Positions 24,385-33,642 of a stretch of 64,000 nucleotides of DNA are shown here, piece after piece. The stretch comes from Methanoculleus sp. UBA430 (GTDB lineage: Archaea > Halobacteriota > Methanomicrobia > Methanomicrobiales > Methanoculleaceae): assembly GCF_002506585.1 (NCBI RefSeq), contig NZ_DAXW01000003.1:41160-105159 (forward strand). Reading direction: 5' to 3'. The notes beneath the pieces are model-generated. The model was not told where the DNA came from, did not search any database, and saw only the letters and a list, made by a program, of their open reading frames with translations. A program made the position numbers and the translations under genes. How positions within the stretch are numbered: position 1 is the stretch's first letter; each line of letters begins with the position of its first letter.

Positions 24385-25869
24385 ATGAACGCCCCCCGCC
24401 ACCCCTCCCTCTACGAGATCAACGCCCGCATCCACCTCCGACGTCTCGCCCGCGAGACCGGGCGTCCCCGTGCCACCCTCGACGATATCCCCGACTCCTG
24501 GCTCACGGGACTCGCGGCCTGCGGGTTCGACTGGGTCTACCTTATGGGGGTCTGGGAGACCGGGGAGGCCGGCCGCCGGGTCTCGGGCTCGAACGAGGAG
24601 TGGCTCAGCGGTTACCGGAGCCTTCTCCCTGACCTCAGAGAGGAGGACATCTGCGGCTCCGGGTTCGCCATCGCCGACTACCGGCTCCACCCGGACCTCG
24701 GAGATGCGGGGGCGCTCGTCAGGTTCCGCGACCGCGTGCACGGAGAGGGGCTCCTCCTCATGCTCGACTTCGTCCCGAACCACACCGCCCTCGACCACCT
24801 CTGGGTGCGGGACCACCCGGACTACTATATCCGCGGCACGGAGGAGGACCTCGCGGGCCGACCGCAGGACTTCACCCGGGTGGACCTCCACAGTGGATCG
24901 GCCGTCCTCGCCCACGGCAGGGATCCCTACAACTCCAGCTGGCCCGACACCCTGCAACTCGACTACGCCAATCCGACCCTCGAGGAGGCGATGACCGCCG
25001 AGATCCAGAGGATCGCGGAGTGGTGCGACGGTGTCCGATGCGATATGGCGATGCTTCTCCTCCCGGAGGTCTTCCGGGAGACCTGGGGGAGGAGTATAGC
25101 ACCTTTCTGGCCGAAAGCAATCGAGGCGGTGCATGGAGACCACCCGGACTTCGTCTTCATGGCGGAGGTCTACTGGGACCTAGAGTGGACGCTCCAGCAG
25201 CAGGGGTTCGACTACACCTACGACAAACGGCTCTATGACCGGCTCCGGAACGGAGTGGCACGGCCGGTGCGGGAGCACCTCCGGGCTGACCTCGAATACC
25301 AGGATAAGTCCGTCCGGTTCCTCGAGAACCACGACGAGGACCGGGCGGCAGCGGTCTTTCCTCCCGATCGTCATCGGGCCGCCGCCGTCCTCGCCTATCT
25401 CTGCCCCGGACTCCGGTTCTTCCACCAGGGGCAGTTTACCGGACGGCGGAAGTTGGTCCCCGTGCATCTTTGCCGGGAGCCGGAGGAGCCGACCGATCGG
25501 GCTATCGAAGAGTTCTACCGGAATCTCCTGACCTGCCTCCGCCTGCCGGCATTCCGGGACGGGGAATGGCGGCTCCTCGACTGCAACCCGGCATGGGAGG
25601 GGAACCCGTCCCACGACGGCTACATCGCCTTCGCCCGGGAGAGGAGAGGGGAGCGCTTCGTCGTCGCCGTCAACTACGCCCCGGACCGGGGCCAGTGTTA
25701 TGTCCCGCTCCCGTGGGCCGACCTCGCCGGGAAGACGGTCCGGCTCGTCGACCTCCTGGGGCTGGCGCAGTACGACCGGGACGGGGAAAGCCTCCTCGTC
25801 CCGGGGCTCTACCTCGACATCCCCGGATGGGGCTGCCACGTCTTTAACGTCGATGCAGCGGGAGGGTGA
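24385..25869 (+). CDS. GH13 alpha-amylase-family enzyme
   Basis: The protein is 494 residues with the GH13 conserved regions: DFVPNHT (~129), GVRCDMAML with nucleophile Asp220, AEVYW with acid/base Glu261, and ENHDEDR with Asp317. A C-terminal beta domain of about 100 residues follows. There is no signal peptide, so it acts in the cytoplasm, probably on stored alpha-glucan or a maltosyl compound. The N-terminal LYEINARIHLRRL and a long insert between the first strands are typical of archaeal intracellular members. A GH15-type enzyme is at 59962. Precise activity (hydrolase or transferase) cannot be told from sequence. Confidence 0.88.
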   Translation: MNAPRHPSLYEINARIHLRRLARETGRPRATLDDIPDSWLTGLAACGFDWVYLMGVWETGEAGRRVSGSNEEWLSGYRSLLPDLREEDICGSGFAIADYRLHPDLGDAGALVRFRDRVHGEGLLLMLDFVPNHTALDHLWVRDHPDYYIRGTEEDLAGRPQDFTRVDLHSGSAVLAHGRDPYNSSWPDTLQLDYANPTLEEAMTAEIQRIAEWCDGVRCDMAMLLLPEVFRETWGRSIAPFWPKAIEAVHGDHPDFVFMAEVYWDLEWTLQQQGFDYTYDKRLYDRLRNGVARPVREHLRADLEYQDKSVRFLENHDEDRAAAVFPPDRHRAAAVLAYLCPGLRFFHQGQFTGRRKLVPVHLCREPEEPTDRAIEEFYRNLLTCLRLPAFRDGEWRLLDCNPAWEGNPSHDGYIAFARERRGERFVVAVNYAPDRGQCYVPLPWADLAGKTVRLVDLLGLAQYDRDGESLLVPGLYLDIPGWGCHVFNVDAAGG

Positions 25870-25880
25870 CCGTCCCCGGT

Positions 25881-26735
25881 TCAGGGGGACGCCGGGAGAG
25901 CGATCACCGGGAACAGGACCTCGGTCAGGAGTTCCTCCTCCGGCACCTCTGCGGGGTCGTTGAGATAGAGTTCCCGCGAGGGGCCGGCCGGTGCAAGACC
26001 GTGCTCGCCCATGTAGGCGAAGAGCCGCTCGTAGGCCTTCCCCACCCCCGAATAGGGGCCCGTGTAGAGTACCGAGACAAATCGGCCGCCCGGAAGGTTT
26101 TGGACCTCGATCCGGGACCCGTCGAGGTTGATGGGCCCTACGATAGGGATTGCCATCTCGATATCGGCGTCCGTCTCTCGATACTCTTCGTCGTGGCAGA
26201 TGAACATGATCGGCCCGGTCACCTTTGCAGCGGGCTGCCGCCCGTCAGCAGGGAAGAGACAGCCGCAGAGTTCCCCGATCAGTCTGGGGATGGTCTCCTG
26301 GTAAACACCCAGCTCACGGCGGGTAAGCACCCGCAGGGCCGGGATCTCTTTTATAGCAGGTTCGGTAACAGACATACGGAATCCTCCGTTCAACGGATCC
26401 TGCATCCGCAGGATTTCCGCGATCGCATGCAGCCGCCCGGCCTCCCGCTCGGTTGCAGTAAGACGCCGCGCAAAGAGATCCCGGACTGTCCCGGCATCGC
26501 CGCGTTCCCGGGCCGCGAGGATGGTCTCAACCTCCGGCAGGCAAAACCCGAGCCAGAGCAGGTGCCTGATATGAATGCCTCGCTCAGCCTGGGCGACAGT
26601 GTAATAACGGTATCCCGTACAGATGTCTCTTGCCGCGGGGACGAGGAGCCCCCGCTCGTCGTAGAGGCGGAGCGCCTTCTGCGAGAGCCGGGTGATCCGC
26701 GAGAACGTGCCTATGGGGATCTGGTCGACTGGCAT
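25881..26735 (-). CDS. MerR-family regulator with GyrI-like effector domain
   Basis: The protein is 284 residues. The N-terminal MerR HTH is IGTFSRITRLSQKALRLYDE followed by GYRYYTVAQAER, then a dimerisation helix. Residues ~125-284 form a GyrI/BmrR-like effector domain (LPGGRFVSVLYTGPYSGVGK ... ELYLNDPAEVPEEELLTEV). Such proteins respond to bulky hydrophobic or cationic compounds and often control efflux genes. It is convergent with the GH13 gene, with an 11-bp gap. No Cys-rich metal site is visible, arguing against metal sensing. Confidence 0.9.
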   Translation of the reverse strand: MPVDQIPIGTFSRITRLSQKALRLYDERGLLVPAARDICTGYRYYTVAQAERGIHIRHLLWLGFCLPEVETILAARERGDAGTVRDLFARRLTATEREAGRLHAIAEILRMQDPLNGGFRMSVTEPAIKEIPALRVLTRRELGVYQETIPRLIGELCGCLFPADGRQPAAKVTGPIMFICHDEEYRETDADIEMAIPIVGPINLDGSRIEVQNLPGGRFVSVLYTGPYSGVGKAYERLFAYMGEHGLAPAGPSRELYLNDPAEVPEEELLTEVLFPVIALPASP

Positions 26736-26898
26736 GGATTACATCCACCTGTTGGCATTGCCGGGTAATAGGCAGTCGGAGTCTCCCCGGGGGGAGAGTT
26801 CCCGCCCGATATGACAGTCTCCGGTTGGACGGCGCCGGGCGTCAACCTTCCGGAGTTATCCGGGTGGTGCGGACCCGGAAGAAGGGGGACGGAGCCCA

Positions 26899-27738
26899 TC
26901 ACCATTTCTGGATGAGAGAGAGGAGCATCTTTCTGACCTGTGCGGTCAGCTCGCAGGAGGGGTTGATCTCAAGCGCTTTGTCGGCGCACGTGAGTGCGTG
27001 GCGGTACATACCAAGGTGGTAGAGGACGCTGCACTTCATGCTCCACCCGGCGGCGTACTTCGGGTCGATCGAGAGCACTTTATCAAAGCACTCGAGCGCT
27101 TTGCGGTACTCGCCGAGGGCGTACAGGGCACCGCCCTTCAGGCTCCAGACCCGGACGCCCCCGGGATCGTCCGTGATGGCCCGATCGTAGCAGGCGATGG
27201 CCTCCTCGTGCCGGTGCTGGAGGAAGTGAGCGTAGCCGAGATCGGTCCATGCCGCGACGAAATGAGGGTCGATCGAGAGCACCCGTTCATAGCAGGCGAC
27301 CGCTTCGTCAAGCCGGCGCATCGCGACAAAGACGCCGCTCCGGTTGTACCAGGCGACGGCGGAGTCCGGGTTGAGCTCCACGGCACGGTCATAGCAGGCG
27401 AGCGCCTCATCGAGCCGGTCGCGGCGCCGGTAGAGCATCCCCCGGGAGACCCAGGCCGGAGCAAACCCGGGATCGATCGCAAGCGCCTTCTCCCAGCAGG
27501 CGAGCGCGTCCTGGTCTTTGCCGATGAGGTCGAGAAAGACACCCTTGTTGTTCCACATCTTCACGTTGGCCGGATCTTCCTCGAGTGCCCGATCAAAACA
27601 ACCGATCGCCTCGTTGAATCGCCCCTGCTGGGCAAGAGAGACCGCTTTTCTGCTCACTCCAGCATCGGTCTCCGGACCCTCTCGATCTTCGGATCCACCT
27701 CTCCCAAAGAGCTTTCCCGTAATGCTCATTCCGGACAT
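26899..27738 (-). CDS. Tetratricopeptide-repeat protein
   Basis: The protein is about 280 residues with seven consecutive TPR units, each 34 residues with the pattern W.N.G......Y..AL.CYD.A..I.P. Examples are AWYNRSGVFVAMRRLDEAVA and AWTDLGYAHFLQHRHEEAIA. The start is placed at the ATG at 27738 or 27729 (MSITGKLFGRGG), just after GGGGGGA; the longer frame from 27810 lacks a ribosome site. There is no signal or TM segment, so it is probably a cytosolic scaffold for protein-protein contact. Partners are unknown. It lies upstream of an HNH protein gene oriented the same way. Confidence 0.85.
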   Translation of the reverse strand: MSGMSITGKLFGRGGSEDREGPETDAGVSRKAVSLAQQGRFNEAIGCFDRALEEDPANVKMWNNKGVFLDLIGKDQDALACWEKALAIDPGFAPAWVSRGMLYRRRDRLDEALACYDRAVELNPDSAVAWYNRSGVFVAMRRLDEAVACYERVLSIDPHFVAAWTDLGYAHFLQHRHEEAIACYDRAITDDPGGVRVWSLKGGALYALGEYRKALECFDKVLSIDPKYAAGWSMKCSVLYHLGMYRHALTCADKALEINPSCELTAQVRKMLLSLIQKW

Positions 27739-27836
27739 TCCCCCCGTGGTCAGGCAATCGGTAGCGGGCATACGATATAACCGTTCCGCTGCTGCAGACG
27801 GTACCGGCATGGAGAAAGCAGCCCCTGATAGGGGGG

Positions 27837-28310
27837 TCAGGCGGCATCGGTCCGGCCGGGAGGCCGTCGCTCGGGGTCCCGGTCGGCACGGCCCCGCACC
27901 GTCGGGATCACCCGCGCCACCCGCCCGGCCCCACCCTCACGGCGGAGTTCGGTATGCACCCGGGCGTGGCAGAAGCCGCAGAGGGTGAGCAGGTTCTCCA
28001 GGTCATCGTTTGTGGGATCGAGGTCGAGGTGGTGGACGTGGAGGTCCCCCGCCGATCCGCAGACCGAGCATACCCCATCGTCGCGAGCGACGACGGCAGC
28101 GCGGACCTCACGCCAGCCCCGGAGCCCGTACTTCGCCCGCGCCCGGATGGTGACGCCGAACTCCTCGCAGAAGACAGCACCCCTCTCCCGGACCGCGAAG
28201 GGGCACCGGCAGCAGAGACTGATGAAGCCATTGTGGTCCGGGAGGCCGTCGCAGAGGGGAGGTCGGGTGCGGTCGAACGCATCAAGACTGAGCTGCAGGT
28301 CAGAAGACAT
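27837..28310 (-). CDS. HNH endonuclease-domain protein
   Basis: The protein is 157 residues. The C-terminal half carries a zinc-bound HNH motif: CSVCGSAGDLHVHHLDLDPT, then NDDLENLLTLCGFCHARVH. That gives two CxxC pairs, the catalytic HH, and the Asn and last His. The N-terminal half has three more Cys (CCRCPF, FCEEF) that could bind a metal. It is encoded between the TPR gene and the SDH-type protease on the same strand. There is no nearby methylase or phage gene, so it does not look like part of a restriction unit; repair or a domesticated nuclease are alternatives. Confidence 0.82.
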   Translation of the reverse strand: MSSDLQLSLDAFDRTRPPLCDGLPDHNGFISLCCRCPFAVRERGAVFCEEFGVTIRARAKYGLRGWREVRAAVVARDDGVCSVCGSAGDLHVHHLDLDPTNDDLENLLTLCGFCHARVHTELRREGGAGRVARVIPTVRGRADRDPERRPPGRTDAA

Positions 28311-28363
28311 CCTTGAGAAGATCTCTTTCGGGGTACGGGATAAGTGCTGGGATGCCCCGGGTG

Positions 28364-29215
28364 TTACCCCTTCTTCTCCTCCCGATAGGGGATCGGGATG
28401 TAGGTGACCGACGGGCGGCGGGACATCGCCTGCGGGAAGAGGTCCATCAGTCGATAAATCCCATCGGGCATACCGACCGTGACGGGAAGCCCGAGGTCCC
28501 GCGCCTGCTCGAAGGTGATCGGGTAGTCATGGGTCCACGTTCCTTCCGCGAGCAGGCGTGCGAGGTGGTCCGCCCGCCCGGCGTCCATCCGGTCGTGGAG
28601 CAGGCCGGCCACGAACTCCCGCATCTGGTTCTGGGCTTTTGATGCGATATCGACCAGAATGAAGGTCTCATCCTCGATCTCTTCCGGCGGTTTTACGTGT
28701 GGGACCCGCAGGATCGACGCCGCCGGGTACTCCCCGATCCGGGGGTCGACCGGACCGATGACGGCGTTCTCGTCCATCACCACCTCATCGGCGGCGAGGC
28801 AGAGGAGCGTCCCGCCTGACATGGCGTAGTGGGGGACAAAGATTGTCACCTTCCCCTTATGGCGCCGGAGCGCCATCGCGATCTGTTCGGAGGAGAGGAC
28901 AAGGCCGCCCGGGGTGTGGATGATGAAGTCGATCGGCATCTCCGGATCCGTGAGCCGGATCGCCCGGAGGATCTCTTCGGAGTCGTTGATGTCGATGTAG
29001 CGGTAGAACGGGATGCCGAGGAATGCGACCCGCTCCTGCCGGTGGATGAGGGCGATGACCCGGGTCCGGCGCTCCGCCTCCAGGTCCCGGATCGCCCGGA
29101 GGCGGCGGGCCCTGGTTATCTGCTGCTGGACGAACGGCACCGCGAAGAGGAGGAGAAGCACGGCGGCGAGGAGCAGGATCCAGACATCGGGCATACCGGC
29201 TAGTGCGTCCTCCAC
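28364..29215 (-). CDS. Membrane-anchored SDH/ClpP-type serine protease
   Basis: The protein is 283 residues with one N-terminal TM helix (WILLLAAVLLLLFAVPFV). A crotonase/ClpP-fold protease domain follows, with IDFIIHTPGGLVLSSEQIA and the catalytic-Ser context HYAMSGGTLLCLAADEVVMD. NAVIGPVDPRIGEYPAASIL is typical of the SDH proteinase family of archaea. It is probably a membrane-bound quality-control peptidase facing the cytosol. It starts 27 bp downstream of the end of dinB on the same strand. Confidence 0.85.
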   Translation of the reverse strand: MEDALAGMPDVWILLLAAVLLLLFAVPFVQQQITRARRLRAIRDLEAERRTRVIALIHRQERVAFLGIPFYRYIDINDSEEILRAIRLTDPEMPIDFIIHTPGGLVLSSEQIAMALRRHKGKVTIFVPHYAMSGGTLLCLAADEVVMDENAVIGPVDPRIGEYPAASILRVPHVKPPEEIEDETFILVDIASKAQNQMREFVAGLLHDRMDAGRADHLARLLAEGTWTHDYPITFEQARDLGLPVTVGMPDGIYRLMDLFPQAMSRRPSVTYIPIPYREEKKG

Positions 29216-29242
29216 GTAAAGAAGGTTCGCCCATCCAATGCA

Positions 29243-30331
29243 TCAGGGGGAGCAGAACTCGTCGATCGAGGTCTGCCGGGTGCGGCCGCCCTCGAGCGTC
29301 GAGAGCCTGACCCCGAGGAGCCGGACGGCCGTGCCGTTCAAGAACGGCAGGAGCAGCGCAGACGAAACCCGCCGGATCACCCCGGGGTCCGCGGTGAACC
29401 GTTCCAGTGTCCGGGACCGGGTATGCGTCTGAAAGCCGCGATACCTGACCTTGACCGTGACGGTCCGGCACCGGAGGCCTTCGGCGGCGAGCGTCCCCAC
29501 GACGTCGTCCGCGAGCCCCGCGACGGTTCCGGAGAGGAGGGACGGGTCGGCGCTGTCCTGATCGAACGTCGTCTCCCGGGAGATGGATTTGCACTCCTCT
29601 CTATCCTGCACCTCGCGATCGTCGATGCCCCGGGCGAGGCGGTGCAGCAGGACGCCCCACCTCCCGAACCGGGCAATAAGGTCCTGGACGTCGCGGCGTG
29701 CGAGGTCGCCGATGGTCCGGATGCCCATCTGCTGGAGGGCCTCGCCGGTCTTCTTCCCGACGCCGGGGATCTTTCCAACCGGCAGGGGCGCGAGGAACGC
29801 CGCGACCTCATCCGGGGCGACGACCGTCAGCCCGTCGGGTTTCTGGTAGTCGGACGCGATCTTTGCCACGGCCTTGCACGGGGCGACGCCGATCGAGCAG
29901 GTGAGCCCGGCCTCTTCCAGGATCTCCCGCTTGACCGCGGCGGCAAGCGCTCCCGCTGCTGCGAAACTGCCGGCGTCGCTGACGTCGAGGTAGGCCTCGT
30001 CGATGCTCACCTGCTCGGTGCGGCCGGCGTGCCGGGCGAGGATCGCCATGATCTCCGCCGAGACCCGGGAGTAGAGCGAGCGGTCCACCGGGAGGTAGAC
30101 ACCGCGTGGACAGAGGGCATACGCCCGGGAGATCGGCATGCCGGAGTGCACCCCGTAGCGGCGGGCTTCATACGAGCAGGTGCTCACCACGCCACGGCCC
30201 GCTCCCCCCTTCGGGTCGGCGCCCACGATAACCGGCTTCCCGCCAAGGGACGGGTCGCGGCGGACCTCCACCGAGGCGAAGAAACTGTCCATATCCACGT
30301 GCAGGACGATCCGGTCGCCGGTCACCTCCAT
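29243..30331 (-). CDS. dinB: DNA polymerase IV (Y-family)
   Basis: The protein is about 362 residues from the ATG at 30331 (MEVTGDRIVLHVDMDSFF), chosen for the AGGAGG site upstream; the frame extends to 30424 without support. Y-family motifs are HVDMDSFFASVE, SYEARRYGVHSGM and QVSIDEAYLDVSD, which carry the catalytic acidic residues. HhH segments (IPGVGKKTGEALQQMGI) and a little-finger domain (SISRETTFDQDSADPS) follow. It makes translesion copies of damaged DNA. The family ends with a short clamp-binding peptide; here the tail is GGRTRQTSIDEFCSP, where SIDEF resembles a PCNA-binding box. Confidence 0.93.
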   Translation of the reverse strand: MEVTGDRIVLHVDMDSFFASVEVRRDPSLGGKPVIVGADPKGGAGRGVVSTCSYEARRYGVHSGMPISRAYALCPRGVYLPVDRSLYSRVSAEIMAILARHAGRTEQVSIDEAYLDVSDAGSFAAAGALAAAVKREILEEAGLTCSIGVAPCKAVAKIASDYQKPDGLTVVAPDEVAAFLAPLPVGKIPGVGKKTGEALQQMGIRTIGDLARRDVQDLIARFGRWGVLLHRLARGIDDREVQDREECKSISRETTFDQDSADPSLLSGTVAGLADDVVGTLAAEGLRCRTVTVKVRYRGFQTHTRSRTLERFTADPGVIRRVSSALLLPFLNGTAVRLLGVRLSTLEGGRTRQTSIDEFCSP

Positions 30332-30481
30332 GAACCCCTCCTGTCTCCAGAGGGAGTGTTTGAACTCCGGCAATATAGGGGGTTTGGTGGGGAGAGAAAG
30401 TGCAAGGCTGGAAGAGGATTGCACGGGTGCCGGACATGGGCCAGGAGCGGCTTCCTCCGATCATACCGGCAATGATCTGTG

Positions 30482-30830
30482 AAAGCCCGAAAACGGCTTC
30501 CGAGGGGATATCCCCATTGGGAGTGGGGCTGACGGGGAGTGCGAGTGTAGCGAGCATGAGAAGACCTTTGGTCTTCGAGGGGGCATCCCCCCTCCCCTGT
30601 CTCCGCCACTTATGGGAGCATGTGACCCCCACTCGAAGACCTCCGGTCTTCTCAAACTCCTGCCGTTCCGGCAGTCGTTCCCCACCCGGCCTCCGGCCTC
30701 CTCAATCGCACCTGGCGGTGCTCAAACTCCTGCCTCGCACCTAGCGGTGCGCAGTCCCCACGGTCCGGTATGGGGCACTTTCCACGAGTCTAACATATCC
30801 ATCTGTTGTACAAAGCCGTTTTCGGGCTTT
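30482..30830. repeat. Long interspersed hairpin repeat (copy A) with 18-bp terminal inverted repeats
   Basis: Perfect 18-bp inverted repeats (AAAGCCCGAAAACGGCTT at 30482-30499 and its complement at 30813-30830) bound a non-coding array of hairpins. On the minus strand it is homologous to 50627-50890; the best block, 30621-30703, matches 50724-50806 with 2 mismatches in 83. The same block holds GACTGCC-GGAAC-GGCAGGAG and GAAGACC-GGA-GGTCTTC stems. The whole gap 30332-31157 has no convincing gene. Beyond this repeat (30831-31130) I see nothing except the mcrA terminator. Confidence 0.7.
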
Positions 30831-31132
30831 AGTCTCCGATTCTCACACTTGCCCGGATCTCCAGGCACCCCCGAGCATAGGGCATCTCTGCAACATTGGT
30901 TTCGCCTACCAGCACCACGCGTCACATTCCAACCCCCGCGCGCCCCCCGGTGAGCAGGGTGGGCGATTCATGAACAGGAGCGCTAGAAAAGGCGACGATA
31001 TAGCGAAATATCGACTTATTCTGTATGAAAAACGCGCACTTTCATAATACGTGGGCGAGTGAGAACCACTCGCTCCACCTTCTCCATATGATCGGCAGGA
31101 ATGTTTGCGATCACCGGATTGTGAGGACGTGC

Positions 31133-31145
31133 AAATAAAAAGGGG
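31133..31145 (-). terminator. T-rich terminator after mcrA
   Basis: On the minus strand CCCCTTTTTATTT begins 13 bp after the mcrA stop, a typical archaeal oligo-T terminator. Confidence 0.6.
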
Positions 31146-31157
31146 TAATGGGGGAGT

Positions 31158-32864
31158 TTACCGCGCCGGGATGATGAGCGAACGCTCGCCGGCGGGCATG
31201 AACTCGCGGATTGCACCCTTCGCGAACTCGCGGCGGGGTTCGGCAAAGTCGAACCTCAGGCTCGGGTCGGCGAAGCAGACCTTGACGAGCGGGCTGTAGC
31301 AGAACGCGTCGCTGCGTCCGTAGTGGGCACCCGCGACGATCGCGGCGTACTCGCCCTGGTGACCGACGTTCATCGCGTAGTTCGGGTAGTTCGGGCCACG
31401 GAGTTCTCCCATCAGGCCGCGGTCGGACTCCATGGAGAGGGAGTTCGCAGACCCGCACTGGTCCTGGAGGTCGTAGCCGAAGAAGCCGAGACGCGACCAT
31501 CCGTCCTTGTGCAGGAGCATGGAGAGGTACCAGGCGTTCAGGCCGGCGTTGGAGTTGCCGGTCGTGATAGAGGTTGTCAGACCGGACGCGGCGGCGATGA
31601 CACCGGCACGCTGGGACCCGCCGAAGTGGTCCTCCATCATGGTCGGGAACTGTTCGTACTGCTCCATGGCGTTGAGGGTGACCTCGGTGGCCAGGTCGTT
31701 GACGATCTCCTGGGTCGGCTTGACCTTGTCGTTCGGGCTCGGGTTCTTCCAGTCGACCCCATACTTGTCCTTGGCGTAGTCCATACCGTAGTAGGTGAAC
31801 TCGTCGAGGATGTTGTCGGTGTAGGCCGCGGTCGCGTACTGGGTGAATCCGACACCGCCGGACATGTAGGAGCCGAGCCAGATCTGGTCGTAGAGCATGG
31901 TTCCGGCACCGACGACCTCGAGGGCAGCCTTGGCGGGGTCGTTGGGATACTTCCGGTTCGCCTGGACGATATCGGCGAAGAGACCGAACTTGATGCCACC
32001 GGGCTCGTTGGGGCCACGGGCACGCCGGGCGGGCAGGTGGGATCCCATCTGGATGACGCCTGCGTGCTTTGCGGCGTAGGAGAGGTCGGCGACAGCCGCT
32101 TCACCGGCGCACATGCGGTAGGCAGCGATGAAGGACATACCGATCTGCATTGCAGACCACCGGGAGGTCGTTCCACCGTCGCAGGTCCTCGAGACCGCGG
32201 TCGGGATGTGGATCGCCTGGTACATACTCTTGCCGACTTCGGCCTTGAGCTCTTCGGCCTGCTTGGCGGTGAAGAGTTTCTCGATGTCCAGCAGGAACTG
32301 GGGCTCGATGTCGTCGGCGAGCTCCTGGTCGCCGGTGAAGACCTTGACGTAACAGTCGTCGACGAGGCCGGGGTGAGTCTCGACCATGTGTTCCTGGACG
32401 ACGGCGCCGCCGGGCATCGCGTGGTTCAAGATGTGAAGGTATTCGTTGATCGTCTCGGGGGTGACTTCCTTGCCCAGACGCTTCTGCAGGGTCTGGTGGG
32501 CAAGGTCCATGCCGACGATAACGGTCCTGCGGATGTCGTCCCACATCTGCTGCATCGCAGCGTTGTTGACGAAGTGCAGGTCGTCACCTTCGACGAAGAC
32601 GCCGGTGCCGGAGACCTCGTAGGTCATCAGTTGGCGCTGGCCCATCGGGATGCCGCCCAGGTGGCAGCGTTCGGGATCGTACATGGAGACACCGCGGTCC
32701 ATCTCGACGGCGCGGCTGGCCTTCATGAACTCCATCTTACGGGGAGACTGGCGGACGCCGTTGAACTTGTAGAACTCGGCGGTCTCGGACTCGACGTCCT
32801 GCCCCTGGAACTTCTCCTTGAGCGACTTCAGGAACAGTTTCTGGGATCTCTCAATCTTTGCCAT
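31158..32864 (-). CDS. mcrA: Methyl-coenzyme M reductase alpha subunit
   Basis: The protein is 568 residues from MAKIERSQKLFLK; the frame opens 9 bp earlier. McrA with McrB and McrG reduces methyl-coenzyme M with coenzyme B to methane at Ni-F430. By alignment to the known enzyme, the Ni-binding Gln is Q157 (AVVQEHM) and the active-site Tyr is Y343 (GGVGFTQYATAAYT). The usual modified residues are present: His267 (AAKHAG), Arg281 (LPARRARG), Gln418 (FGGSQRAG), Gly463 and Cys470 (GFFGYDLQDQCGSAN). It is the last gene of the leftward operon, with 5 bp between mcrG and mcrA, followed by a T-rich terminator. Confidence 0.98.
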   Translation of the reverse strand: MAKIERSQKLFLKSLKEKFQGQDVESETAEFYKFNGVRQSPRKMEFMKASRAVEMDRGVSMYDPERCHLGGIPMGQRQLMTYEVSGTGVFVEGDDLHFVNNAAMQQMWDDIRRTVIVGMDLAHQTLQKRLGKEVTPETINEYLHILNHAMPGGAVVQEHMVETHPGLVDDCYVKVFTGDQELADDIEPQFLLDIEKLFTAKQAEELKAEVGKSMYQAIHIPTAVSRTCDGGTTSRWSAMQIGMSFIAAYRMCAGEAAVADLSYAAKHAGVIQMGSHLPARRARGPNEPGGIKFGLFADIVQANRKYPNDPAKAALEVVGAGTMLYDQIWLGSYMSGGVGFTQYATAAYTDNILDEFTYYGMDYAKDKYGVDWKNPSPNDKVKPTQEIVNDLATEVTLNAMEQYEQFPTMMEDHFGGSQRAGVIAAASGLTTSITTGNSNAGLNAWYLSMLLHKDGWSRLGFFGYDLQDQCGSANSLSMESDRGLMGELRGPNYPNYAMNVGHQGEYAAIVAGAHYGRSDAFCYSPLVKVCFADPSLRFDFAEPRREFAKGAIREFMPAGERSLIIPAR

Positions 32865-32869
32865 TGTAA

Positions 32870-33634
32870 TCACTCCTCTTTCGGCATGAAGCCGTATTTC
32901 GTCCGCAGCGAGTGGATGCGCTGGACGTACTCGACGTACTCGGTGTCATTGCGGTAGGAGGTTCCTACGAGCGAGTGGAAGATCGTCGTGTGGGCCTTGA
33001 GCCAGTTCTGGTCCATAGGCTTGCCGACGGCAACCGCACGGTCGAGGGGTTCGCCGATCTGATTCTTGACGTACTTGACGACGCCGTCCTCACCGAGGAC
33101 GTTCCTCTGGAGCATATCGAACATCATGCCGTCTTCAGCAAGACGGAGCGAGTGACCATGCACAGTCGCACCGCGGATGCCGACGAGAGCGGGGTCGAAC
33201 ATCTCGGTCTCGATGAGATCTTTTGCGTACTTCTCGAGGTCGCGCTCGCGGCACTCGACGATCTGACGGCCGGAAAGCGTACCGGGGTCGATGCCGCGGA
33301 AGCGGTAGCACTCGGTGTAGGTCCGCTGGTAAGGCTGCGAGGGGGCGTTGAACATCGAGTCGGCAAACTGGATGTAGCGGACCCGGTCGCCGGCCCTGGC
33401 ACCCTCGGTGGGCTTGACGAGCTTGCGCATGGGGCACTCGGGCTCCTGCTGCTCGGCGAGCGGCGGGTGGGCGCTCGGATATGCCGATCCGGGTGCGCGG
33501 TGACCGAGGATCAGCACGATGTCCTCATCCGTTACGGAACGAACCTTCTCAAGCTTCTGGCCGGGGTTCATCTGCTTGCGCCGGTTCGCGGCGACAATTG
33601 ATGTCCCGGGACCGTACTGGGGCTTGTATGCCAT
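32870..33634 (-). CDS. mcrG: Methyl-coenzyme M reductase gamma subunit
   Basis: The protein is about 254 residues starting MAYKPQYGPGTSIVAANRRK. It is collinear with McrG throughout, including ILGHRAPGSAYPSAHPPLAE, the catalytic-site helix RYIQFADSMFNAPSQPYQRT and the FRGIDPGTLSGRQIVECRER segment. It forms part of the dimeric (alpha-beta-gamma)2 enzyme. It lies between the short mcrD and mcrA. mcrC, which often sits between mcrD and mcrG in other methanogens, is absent here. Confidence 0.97.
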   Translation of the reverse strand: MAYKPQYGPGTSIVAANRRKQMNPGQKLEKVRSVTDEDIVLILGHRAPGSAYPSAHPPLAEQQEPECPMRKLVKPTEGARAGDRVRYIQFADSMFNAPSQPYQRTYTECYRFRGIDPGTLSGRQIVECRERDLEKYAKDLIETEMFDPALVGIRGATVHGHSLRLAEDGMMFDMLQRNVLGEDGVVKYVKNQIGEPLDRAVAVGKPMDQNWLKAHTTIFHSLVGTSYRNDTEYVEYVQRIHSLRTKYGFMPKEE

Positions 33635-33642
33635 TGTTTTAT

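Noticed and set aside
30461..30685. Short open frame GNDCRNGRSLRRPEVF... as a small protein gene
   Set aside because: The same peptide-like text arises at each repeat copy because of the hairpins; no ribosome site and compensating stem changes argue for structure, not coding.
31323..32957. 544-codon plus-strand open frame
   Set aside because: It is antisense to mcrA/mcrG; Asp/Val/Gly-rich composition is typical of a GC-driven shadow.
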